The notes under the pieces: generated by a model | What the model was told of the DNA's origin: nothing | Seen by the model: the letters and a program-made list of their open reading frames with translations, nothing else | The model's database searches: none | Translations under genes and position numbers: made by a program | Shown: positions 8,352-16,999 of the stretch, piece after piece | Layout of the letters: the number at the start of each line of letters is the position of its first letter | How positions within the stretch are numbered: position 1 is the first letter of the stretch | Assembly (NCBI GenBank): GCA_035447925.1 | Contig: DAOTHY010000004.1 | Coordinates: 1 to 64,000 of the forward strand | Length of the DNA: 64,000 nt | Direction of reading: 5' to 3' | Source of the DNA: JASUTC01 sp035447925 | Lineage (GTDB): Bacteria > Thermotogota > Thermotogae > MWEM01

Positions 8352-8378
8352 TTATCGGCAATTATCTATATGTCTTTA
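8352..8378 (-). promoter_or_regulatory. Sigma-28 (FliA/SigD) promoter of flaG-fliD
   Basis: On the minus strand TAAA (8378-8375), exactly 15 nt, then GCCGATAA (8359-8352): a perfect match to the flagellar sigma-28 consensus TAAA-N15-GCCGATAA. The flaG start is about 40 nt downstream. The -35 element overlaps the stop codon of the yqeH-like gene, so the late flagellar unit begins within the end of a housekeeping operon. Confidence 0.9.
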
Positions 8379-9461
8379 ACGTTCTCTGATAAACAACGCA
8401 TTTCTTTCATGATAGCTGATTCCTTCAGGAACGATGAGATGAATCTCAAAGGGGCCTCTTTTTACATTGATCCAACCCAGGCCTGAAATGGCAAGGTCCT
8501 TTCCCTCTGAAATGATTAAGTGGTGAACTTGCCATGGTATGTCATCGTAGGGCGTTGAGGTGAAAGGGGGTTTTAAAAGAAGACCTAATTGTTTTCTGTG
8601 TAGATCCGTTGCTTTTTTTTGATTGGTGAGATGATAGATGATATGATGTCCGGAAAACAGTTGTATGATTGGACTATAACCATCACGAGCTGGTGACAGA
8701 ATATCTAATCGGCATAAACCTCCAAAGAAAATAGTACGTCCTGGATCAGGTTTGTATGTTTTTCGGGTCAATTTGTCCGTATTAAAAATCAAATGTCGTT
8801 CTTCTGGCTTTATAAACTGCATCATGCGTTGTTTCATTTCAATGCCAGGCGTGTCAATGATTACGGTTCCCGAATTGAGCGTTCTTTTTACCCTTCCCAG
8901 CGTTGTTCCTGAAAATGCGCTGGCAGTGGACTGGGTATGGCCTTCTTTTGAGATAATCTGATTTAGCAATGTGGATTTACCGGCATTTGTGGCTCCAACA
9001 AAACAACATTTTTTGGTTTTGTTAATGGTTTCGGTTAACGCTTTAATGCCAAAACGATTGACACTGCTCACCGGTTGCAGCTTTTGGGGAGCAACATCAT
9101 ACTCTGTAGAAAACCAATCAATCAGCTGCTTGGCGGCTATGTGTTTGGGGATCAGATCGAATTTGTTTAATACGACAATCAGTTCACTTTTAACGGCATC
9201 TTTTATCTGTTGATTCCAAGTTCCCTCTATATCCAGCACGTCTACGACAACAAAGGTGACATCACATTCGGAAGAAACGGATTTTAAATCACTTAAGCTG
9301 TAATGGATCACTTCAGGGGTGATATTCTCGGAATAATGCTTGATCCGATAACACCGTTGACAAAGGGGTTCACTTCTGTCCATTAGCGATTTTTCCGGGA
9401 TATAACCAATTCCGTTTGGGTCGGTTGATTGAAGTTCGATACCACAACCAGGACACTTCAT
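8376..9461 (-). CDS. yqeH: YqeH-type circularly permuted ribosome-assembly GTPase
   Basis: 361 residues. YqeH GTPases act in 30S subunit maturation. An N-terminal zinc finger is present (Cys 3, 6, 34, 37: CPGC and CQRC). The GTPase motifs come in permuted order, as is diagnostic: NKFD (G4) at 99-102, then GATNAGKS (G1) at 156-163, GTT (G2) about 185-187 and DTPG (G3) at 203-206. A C-terminal beta-rich domain follows. The gene lies 24 nt after a YqeG-like phosphatase gene, the arrangement usual in Firmicutes. The ribosome site is weak but the start is fixed by the zinc finger. Confidence 0.93.
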   Translation of the reverse strand: MKCPGCGIELQSTDPNGIGYIPEKSLMDRSEPLCQRCYRIKHYSENITPEVIHYSLSDLKSVSSECDVTFVVVDVLDIEGTWNQQIKDAVKSELIVVLNKFDLIPKHIAAKQLIDWFSTEYDVAPQKLQPVSSVNRFGIKALTETINKTKKCCFVGATNAGKSTLLNQIISKEGHTQSTASAFSGTTLGRVKRTLNSGTVIIDTPGIEMKQRMMQFIKPEERHLIFNTDKLTRKTYKPDPGRTIFFGGLCRLDILSPARDGYSPIIQLFSGHHIIYHLTNQKKATDLHRKQLGLLLKPPFTSTPYDDIPWQVHHLIISEGKDLAISGLGWINVKRGPFEIHLIVPEGISYHERNALFIRER

Positions 9462-9485
9462 ATTGCATATCGCTTTCTTTTTATT

Positions 9486-10550
9486 CTATTCATTTCGATT
9501 TCCCTCCGGTTTTTTTCGTTCAAATAACTTTTCCAATTTTCTTAGGATTTTTGTCATAGGAAATTCGTGTTCCAAGTCTATCGGTTCGACTTTGATCGTA
9601 TAGGTTTTCAGCAAATTACCGGTTAAAATATCCGTAAACAGCTGGTCACCTATAAACAGTGTTTCTGAGTTTTTTAACGATTCCCTTTTCATGATTGCCT
9701 TTGCCTTTGATAAAAAGGGTTTTTTCATTTTTCCGTAAGCTTTCATTCCTGTTCCGATCGTTTGCTTGATGGCATTTAACCGGGCTACATGCCTTGTGTT
9801 GGACATGATAAACAGATGATACCCCTTGGTAATTAAAATCTTCATATATTCGATAGACTCTTTTGGGAGATCTTTTTCTTTCCATTTCGCCAAGGTATTG
9901 TCCATATCGAAGATGATGTTTCGGTAACCCTGTTTGTAGAATTGATCAAAATCGACATCCTGCCATTTTTGAACCTTTAACTGAGGGTTGATTAAATGGG
10001 TCAGCCTGAAAAACCAGCCGATGGTGTAAAAATAAAGTAAATAACTCCAACGAGTCATTTTATAGGCTGCCTTTCCTATGAAGTTAGAGACTTCTTTAGT
10101 GTAATGAGAATAGGGATTGACCAGGATGGTATGCATCTTCAACCGGTTGCCTGCTATGATATCTGTGAAAAAAAGATCGCCTGTGAGTGCTGTTTCCTGA
10201 GGCTTGGCATGTAGGAATTCCAGTACTTTTGACAATTTTTTAATACCCGGTTTTTTCATCTGACCAAAAATGGGAACCTTTCCCCCAAAGTAGTCCAACA
10301 GGTTTCCGGCCCTGTCTGCTGGGGCATTGGTGACCACACACACCTTAAAACCGTTGTTGAGAAGCTTTTCGAACAGTTCAATTGTCTGTTTACCCACATT
10401 GATGCTTTTCCATGGAGCCAGGGTATTATCGTAATCAAATAACAGCGTCATGATGCCCAATCGTTTTAGCCGTTGAAAGTCGATATCATAAATTGACGGG
10501 TAGTGCTCCCGGGGCGAGGGAAGACTAAGGATGTCCCGGATTCGGCTCAT
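9486..10550 (-). CDS. Double-domain YqeG-like HAD phosphatase
   Basis: 354 residues containing two YqeG-type HAD (subfamily IIIA) domains, whereas YqeG normally has one (about 170 residues). Copy 1: nucleophile motif DYDNT 39-43, TNAP about 74-77, and GDLFFTD 124-130. Copy 2: DMDNT 215-219, SNTR about 250-253, and GDQLFTD 301-307. Both keep the two catalytic aspartates, the K of MKKP, and the acidic GD motif, so both may be active. A hydrophobic, aromatic linker (about 160-190, WSYLLYFYTIGWFF) joins them. It is followed by yqeH and overlaps the DUF4911-like gene by 26 nt. The substrate is unknown; a role with YqeH in ribosome maturation is inference. Confidence 0.85.
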   Translation of the reverse strand: MSRIRDILSLPSPREHYPSIYDIDFQRLKRLGIMTLLFDYDNTLAPWKSINVGKQTIELFEKLLNNGFKVCVVTNAPADRAGNLLDYFGGKVPIFGQMKKPGIKKLSKVLEFLHAKPQETALTGDLFFTDIIAGNRLKMHTILVNPYSHYTKEVSNFIGKAAYKMTRWSYLLYFYTIGWFFRLTHLINPQLKVQKWQDVDFDQFYKQGYRNIIFDMDNTLAKWKEKDLPKESIEYMKILITKGYHLFIMSNTRHVARLNAIKQTIGTGMKAYGKMKKPFLSKAKAIMKRESLKNSETLFIGDQLFTDILTGNLLKTYTIKVEPIDLEHEFPMTKILRKLEKLFERKKPEGNRNE

Positions 10551-10791
10551 ATCTCACCACTTCCAGGTTAATTTCATCTTTAAGCAGTTCAAGCATTTGA
10601 AAAACTTCTTCCATTAGATCAGCAGGAACGATGACTTTGACTGTGCCGTCATCAACACCGGCATGTCTGATGTTCATTACATTGTCATAGGATTCTGACA
10701 GATAACCCAATAAATGAGCATCTTTAAGAGGCATCCTGACATAAAGATCGTATTCAAGAATCTTTTCAGAATGAGTATCCGGCTTCAACAT
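10525..10791 (-). CDS. Small DUF4911-like protein
   Basis: 88 residues, beta-alpha pattern (YDLYVRMP..., VIVPADLMEEVFQML..., INLEVVRYEP) resembling the DUF4911 family of short bacterial proteins of unknown function. The fold looks like a small regulatory (ACT-like) domain, which is my inference. The start is ATG at 10791 or TTG at 10794; a GGAGGT lies 11 or 8 nt before these, inside the preceding gene. It overlaps both neighbours (26-29 nt each), so it belongs to the same transcript as the outer-membrane-like gene and the YqeG-like gene. Confidence 0.6.
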   Translation of the reverse strand: MLKPDTHSEKILEYDLYVRMPLKDAHLLGYLSESYDNVMNIRHAGVDDGTVKVIVPADLMEEVFQMLELLKDEINLEVVRYEPNPGHP

Positions 10792-12061
10792 CAACAGATA
10801 AACCTCCGGTGATAAATTTTATTCTTGCGTTCAAATCCACATCTCCAATCCGTAATTGAGTACCGGCGGAAAAAAGCCAGTCTTCATGGTAGTCTATATT
10901 ACCATAAATACTCATTGAAAATGGATTCGAATTGATTAGTTGATACTGTGAACCCAACGAGAGGGTAATGGAATCACTGTAAGAAAGGGATGCGTTAAAC
11001 AACCCATTGTTAAATACATACCTTCCATCAACCATGGCATGAAATGACTGTGTTGAAAAATCGTAACCGGTACCTGCCCGAATAACAAAAGGGTCATTTT
11101 TAAGACGTACACCTATACCGTAAGCGTTTTGTGATAAGAGATCTACACCAATCGAGAAGATAAATGGCGACCCAGTTGTGTACCAGTTGATAACGGGAAG
11201 AGGAGTTGTGTTGATTAAAGCCAGTCCAAAGTCAAAGGAGGGTAAAAGATCCAGGTTGAAAGCCGTTCGTACCACAAACACCTGGTTAAAAAGGCTGGTT
11301 CCGAATTCAAAGCCAGGGAAATAGGCGCTGGCGGATATTTCATTCAATGAGGCTTTAGCTCCGATATAAAGTGATTCGTTTTTAAAAAAAAGCAGACCGC
11401 TTTCGTTTGAGATGACGGCCTCCAAGTTTGGATTAGAAAAACCCAAGCGAAAGATTTTTAAGTCAATGGTTCCCAAGGAAATTCTTGACTGGGATTGGTC
11501 GGTTAGTTTCAGCGGGTTGAATGGCAAAGCACTGTCAACCAAATAAAATCTGTCCTGACTCAATTGGACCGGTTCTGTTCTTGGCGGATCTGGCAATTGA
11601 AAAAACTTAACCTTTGAGCGATATTGAATTTCAGGTATTTGAAAAGTCTTTCGATTGGCAAGACTGATGGTGATTCCTCCGGTTTTTTGCTCCATAAGAG
11701 TAAGGGTTTGCGGCTTATGGATTAAAACCAATCGGTCTAAATCAAAAAAAGCAATCTCGGATGAGAGTTTTTGAGGGGATTCACGAATTCCATCGATCAG
11801 GCTTAGTTTTTTTGAAGGCGCATAAACAATATCCGTTTCTTTTGAGGGGGGATTGAGCATCAAGGTGACAATAGGTTCTGAGTTAATCAAATTTAGCGTA
11901 TTCTTTTGAGGTCGATAGTCAAAATCATGTTGGATTCTAAAAATATTGCCGGGAATGGTGAGTTTACTGACAGGCAACTCACCCGTTATGGTAAAGTTGT
12001 AATCATCTGAAAACCCCGAACCCATTACCAATAACAGAAGGGAGATTAAGAAAAGAATTGT
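10766..12061 (-). CDS. Secreted beta-rich protein, probable outer-membrane barrel (5' end in gap)
   Basis: About 431 residues are visible. Right after the gap comes a hydrophobic run (TILFLISLLLLVMGS) followed by a polar sequence, i.e. a signal peptide missing only its first few residues. The body alternates hydrophobic and polar residues in short strands, with many G/Y/N turns in the last 200 residues, and the protein ends in phenylalanine (DVEAGYSF), as do outer-membrane barrels. No named family is recognised. Read through the N run it appears fused to the upstream GGDEF protein, but the signal peptide shows it is a separate gene. Confidence 0.65.
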   Translation of the reverse strand, partial: TILFLISLLLLVMGSGFSDDYNFTITGELPVSKLTIPGNIFRIQHDFDYRPQKNTLNLINSEPIVTLMLNPPSKETDIVYAPSKKLSLIDGIRESPQKLSSEIAFFDLDRLVLIHKPQTLTLMEQKTGGITISLANRKTFQIPEIQYRSKVKFFQLPDPPRTEPVQLSQDRFYLVDSALPFNPLKLTDQSQSRISLGTIDLKIFRLGFSNPNLEAVISNESGLLFFKNESLYIGAKASLNEISASAYFPGFEFGTSLFNQVFVVRTAFNLDLLPSFDFGLALINTTPLPVINWYTTGSPFIFSIGVDLLSQNAYGIGVRLKNDPFVIRAGTGYDFSTQSFHAMVDGRYVFNNGLFNASLSYSDSITLSLGSQYQLINSNPFSMSIYGNIDYHEDWLFSAGTQLRIGDVDLNARIKFITGGLSVDVEAGYSF

Positions 12062-12161
12062 NNNNNNNNNNNNNNNNNNNNNNNNNNNNNNNNNNNNNNN
12101 NNNNNNNNNNNNNNNNNNNNNNNNNNNNNNNNNNNNNNNNNNNNNNNNNNNNNNNNNNNNN
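12062..12161. other. Assembly gap (100 N) at the junction of two genes
   Basis: Exactly 100 N. It removes the GGEEF half of the upstream cyclase domain (about 100 residues) and the first codons of the downstream secreted protein, so at least 300 nt are missing. The apparent continuous frame is chance. Confidence 0.95.
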
Positions 12162-15100
12162 ATGGTTTTCAATACTTCATCTCCAACGTTATGACCAAAT
12201 TCATCGTTGATGCGTTTGAAGTGATCCAAATCCGCCATGATAACGGAGAGATTTGAGTTAAACCGTTGGCTTTTGTGAAATTCTTCTTCCAATCGTCGAG
12301 TGTAATACCATCGCGTATATAAGCCGGTTAACGGGTCGAGTATGGAGGAGCGATATGAGATGGCATTTCTGATGGCCATTGAAATAATTGGTTCTAAGTT
12401 ATCAATAAACAGGGCAAATCGATCAAATTCTTCGTTGCTCATCATCAGATTGCTATTTTCCGCATACATCATGACTTTATAAGTTTCATCCACAAAAAAT
12501 TCCGCTTTTGCTTCAAAAGGAGTACGAATAAAGCCCTGTCTTTTTTTCAGCATTTTTTGAATCAACAGATTTTCTTCACTTTTTTTAGTGCTGGTCAGAG
12601 ACATCCAACTTTTATAAACGACGTGGTTACCCTTCAAAACACCGATAATCATCTTTCTGATGGGGGAAAAGGATAAGATCCAGCTGACAAATTCAGCCAG
12701 AATTTCTTCCGGGTCAGCGGAGGCAGTAATGGTTTTAGAGAAATTGATGATTTCATGTAAGACATCCATTTCATTCATTTTTGCGATTAGATTGGATTCA
12801 AATTGGCTGAGCAGATCATTTGTCAGGATATCTTCCTTTTTTTCCGATCTCAAGGCATTGGAGATGACATTGACGTAATCTTCTAATGTCTTTTCGCCCA
12901 TCAGGAGTTCCCGATTGATTTTTTCTGCTGCGGATAACATTTTCATGCTCTTGTACATCTCGACAGCGTTTCTGGCAAATTTCTTTGTTTTTCTGTACTG
13001 TCCCATTTCTCTGTACAAATATGCAAAAGCTTCGTTCGTCAATGCGATGGGCAGTTTCATATGGGATTTCAAATAATATTGTATGAGAGATTCAAGATAC
13101 CGTTCGAAATCTTCCGGAAAGTTTTTCGCCAGTTTGTCTTTAAATGCCACAGCGATCTCTTCTTTCCAAAGATGATGAGCTTCTTTAAAGCGATCAAAAT
13201 AGCGTTTAATCTCCTCAGGTTCATTAGTCAAAGCCAATTTTACAACATCATGAAAGCCGTAATCTTGAGCAAAAGGTTCCTTCAATACCTCAGGGTCAAT
13301 CGGCTCGGTGTTGTCCATTGAGAAAAAGCACATGTACTTAAATCGCATGGCCTTTTGCCTGATTTCAGGAAAATCGGCCATTTCAATGGCTTTGTCAAGG
13401 TCTTCAAGCGCTTCTTTATATTGTTTGTTGTACGAATGGTACAGTCCCTCGATGAGATAACTTAATGCCAGATTATTTCTGTCGTTGTAAGTTCTTGAGA
13501 TTTCCCGGCTTTTTTCGATGAAGGTAAACATGCTGGCGATGTCTCCTGAATAGAGATAACTGTTAGCCAGGTTTAAAGCTGGTCTGAGCGATAACTGCGG
13601 GATACCGTATTGTTCAGAATATTTGATAGCATTTTGAAGTATGGGTTTTGAGTAATGAGGACCGTTAATGTCCATAATGGTACCCAAAGAGGAGTAAACC
13701 AGCGGAAGGAGAAATTTCAATTCTGATTTTTCCACTGATTCCATGTTTTCTTTGCTTAATACGGCTGACTCATCCCATTTGTTGTTGCGCCATTCTATCA
13801 TTGCCGAAAGGTTTTTGAAGAGAATATTCAGGTAATGATAACGGCCAAATTTCACCATTTTTCCATTCACTATTTTAATCTCTTCGAGAGCAGGTCCTAT
13901 TTTTCCCGATTCGTAAAGACAGTAGACAAAGGAAAGGTTATTTGCAAAATCCGGAAAACTTTTAAACGGGTTACCATTAGGGTAGAGCTGATGATATTCT
14001 TCTTCCACTCTGTTAAATTCACATTTAAGAACCAGATTGTACAGATAGAGGTAGAAAAGTCTTTGAGATTGCTGAAACTTTTCGGCGATTGCCTCGTCTA
14101 AAATCTCGCCTTTCAGAACATTTAACAAAGAAGGGAGCATGAGCATTTCAACGGTTATTTCGTCTTCCTGCAGTATATCGAATGCGTTCTGGAAATATTG
14201 ATCTACTATGGCCCAGCTCATGTTTTTGGAGAAGTTTTCACAACCTGCTCGCAGATACATCGCTGCTGCGGCTCTTCTTTTTCCGATTTGTTTATAATGC
14301 CAAGCCTTTCTGGAATAATCCGGGGAGATTCTGCAAAAATTTTGATGTATTTCTTTCTTATCTATGTCTTCCAGATTCTGATAAGCCTTATACCAGATGT
14401 CGTGAAGTGTAAATCGATAACGCTCTCCTTCCTTGATCATTAATCCCGCCCGCTGCATTTTAATCAGCGAATTTTCCGCCTTTTTTAGATCAATTTGAAT
14501 ACTTTGACATAGGTCTTTTAACTCACCTTTTGTGAAGTTTTCTGATAATCCCGAAAAAGTGGAAAGCATTTTTTTATCCGAAGGGTCGATCTGCTGGAAG
14601 AGTTTATCAACGTAATCCTCCATGCCTTTGATATTGTGTATGTTTCCTTCTATTACCCATTTGCCTTCTTTGATGTTCAATTTACCGGTTGAATTCAGTA
14701 ACATGAGAAAATTATAGATGAGTCCGGGATACCCGTTTGTGAGATTGTATATCCAATTCACTTGGGGTTCGTAGTTGGTTGTGAAGGGTTTTCCCAATAA
14801 GACTTCCAGATATTTTGCGGTCTGTTCTTTGTTGAAAGGTTCGAGTTTGAACTTCTTGGTAAATGCAAATTTTCCTTCTCTTTGCGTTGAGGCGGCAATG
14901 ATAAGAACCTTGGAGGGAATGAGCATGGACTGAACATAATCCATGAGTTTTCGGTATCCCTCGTCGATCTGTTCGAAATCGTCAATGAGAATTGCGATTT
15001 CATCCATGATGCCAATGAGCTTTCCAACGATTCGTGCCACACGATCTAAATTATAAGGAGATTGTAAATCCCAAAGATACTGAAAATCATCCAGATTAAC

Positions 15101-16042
15101 ACCGGCAAATTCGGGGTTTTCGGTAATCTGAAGCAGTTCTTGACAAAAATGTTTAGTATCGCCTGCTTTTAAAGTTTTCCAGCCGTTGTTGATCAGATCG
15201 GTCTGAATGAGGTTTAAAAAAGTGGTTTTTCCCACTCTCGAACCTCCGTGGATAAGGTAAGAACCATTTTCTTCGCTTTGTAAGTCGGCAAAGTAGGTGT
15301 TAAACTCCCTTAAATCCTTATCCCTTTCCACGATATGAGAAGAAACCAGATCCCTCTTGACCAAACCGTCTAAAAGATGATGGCTACGTTTAATATGGAT
15401 TTTATCGGTGAACAATCGGCCGAAATGAGATGGCCTTTTCTTCGGATTCTCATCCGTCATCTGTTTCAGTTCTTGAGAGAAATGTACTTTCGTATCCTCC
15501 GGCAGCAGATTTTCCAGTATTTTTCCCAAAACAAACGTGTCTGAAGCCGATGTGGGCCATTGACCTTCAAGGATCTCGGGTGCGACGAATACATCATCTC
15601 GGTTTTGTACGAATTTTAGTGCATCTTTATTGTAATTGACCCATAAGGGAGGTAAGATTCTCAAGCGATTTGAAAGCAACAAATGCGGAAAACCCCAAAT
15701 GCCAAATCCTTCTCCCGTTACATGATGAAGCAGTTCCATGGAATCGATGAGTTGTAAAGCGATTTCAATCTTTTGAGCATCTTCAAGTGGTAAGCGGTCT
15801 ATCCCCTCTTCACCCTGATAGGGGAAAAGGAAAAGCGGTTCCGCTGAATTAAAGTCCATAAAATCGGGCAGGATAAAGTGATTTTGAAATTGATACAGGA
15901 TTTTTATCCTGGAATTGATTCGGTCCTGAAATGATCCGCAAACAAAACTTCTTAATTGTTTGGAGCGCTTGTAAACTCCGCCGGTTTCAACCAGATATTC
16001 GTCTCCTTCAAAATTCGTTCTAAGAAGTTTAATTATTTGCAT
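12162..16042 (-). CDS. Giant regulator: pseudokinase, STAND-type ATPase, TPR repeats, GAF, GGDEF (3' end in gap)
   Basis: At least 1,293 residues. About 1-210 looks like a protein kinase remnant: APE about 154, a conserved Asp in SASDTFVLG, and a final DENPKKRPS like kinase subdomain XI, but no ATP-binding lysine and no HRD motif, so a pseudokinase. A STAND/AAA ATPase follows with Walker A GGSRVGKT (266-273) and Walker B ILIDDFE. Then come a winged-helix-like segment, a long helical TPR array (about 560-1050), a GAF-like domain (about 1090-1220) and a diguanylate cyclase domain (DPLTGLYTRWYY, then MADLDHFKRINDEFGHNVGD) cut before its GGEEF motif. Such proteins sense signals and make c-di-GMP. 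Start: second ATG, 6 nt after GGAGGT. Confidence 0.8.
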
Positions 16043-16072
16043 CGCCATACCTCCTGAAGTGATTAGTTGTCT

Positions 16073-16984
16073 CTATTCTTTTTCCAAGATCTCCATCAGC
16101 TGATATTCAATCACACGGTCCATATCGAAGGCATCCAGTCCCAAGTAGTAATCGATGGTATCTGTTATGGCCTGTAGGGGTACTAAACCGACGATTTCTG
16201 ATCCAATGACGGAAACACCATAGCGTTTTGCCTCGACTTTGATCATTTCAAATACCCTGTAAATACTGGTTTTTTTGAAGTTGGTCAGATTCATGGAGAC
16301 CTGTACAATTCCTTTTTCCTTTAATTCTACACCCATGGCCTTTACATATCGGAATCCGCCGCTTTTGTTTCGAACCATTTTGGCAATATCGTTGGCGATT
16401 TGAAGATTATCAGTTGCCAGGTTGACATTGTAAGCAATCAAGAATTCGCGGACACCTACTGCAACTACACCGGCGCTGGGATGTATGGTGTCAGCGGGCC
16501 CATAATCGGGTTTCCAATTATCTTTCAAAATTTTTTCGCTGAAGCCCTCAAACTGACCTTTTCTGATATTGGCTAAATCCCTTCTTTCAGGAACAGAAGC
16601 AGATTTCTCATAAAGATAAACGGGAATTTTTAATTCGTCACCGATCCGTTGTGCCAGTTGTTTGGAATGTTCAATACATTCCGCATAATCCATGTTTTTT
16701 AAGGGGATCAACGGAATGACATCCGCTGCACCCATGCGAGGGTGTTCTCCTCGGTGATTTCTCAGATCGATCAGCTCTGCAGCGGTTTTTGTCATATCGT
16801 AAAGGGTTTCGATCACTTGAGATGGTTCTCCCACCATGGTGACGACGGAACGGTTGTGATCTTTATCCATTGAATAGTTGACAATCCAAACCCGATCGTA
16901 TTTGTCGGCACATTTGACTATTTTTTCAACTACATCTGCGTTTTTTCCTTCGCTAAAATTTGGTACGGATTCAAGCCACTTCAT
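16073..16984 (-). CDS. ftcD: Glutamate formimidoyltransferase
   Basis: 303 residues, the length of a stand-alone formimidoyltransferase (no cyclodeaminase domain). It transfers the formimino group from N-formimino-glutamate to tetrahydrofolate, the last step of one histidine degradation route. Visible family segments: ESVPNFSEGKN at the N-terminus, the catalytic-region DKDHNRSVVTMVG, LRNHRGEHPRMGAADVIPLIP, and KAMGVELKEKGIVQVSMNL. Strong ribosome site (AGGAGGTT, 7 nt). No hut genes are near. It sits between polA and the GGDEF gene, both with close spacing (15-30 nt), so it is part of a long minus-strand transcript. Confidence 0.93.
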   Translation of the reverse strand: MKWLESVPNFSEGKNADVVEKIVKCADKYDRVWIVNYSMDKDHNRSVVTMVGEPSQVIETLYDMTKTAAELIDLRNHRGEHPRMGAADVIPLIPLKNMDYAECIEHSKQLAQRIGDELKIPVYLYEKSASVPERRDLANIRKGQFEGFSEKILKDNWKPDYGPADTIHPSAGVVAVGVREFLIAYNVNLATDNLQIANDIAKMVRNKSGGFRYVKAMGVELKEKGIVQVSMNLTNFKKTSIYRVFEMIKVEAKRYGVSVIGSEIVGLVPLQAITDTIDYYLGLDAFDMDRVIEYQLMEILEKE

Positions 16985-16999
16985 TTTTAACCTCCTGAA

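Noticed and set aside
10766..16048. A single 1,760-codon frame from GGDEF regulator to beta-rich protein
   Set aside because: It crosses 100 N, and a signal peptide follows at once, so it is two genes.
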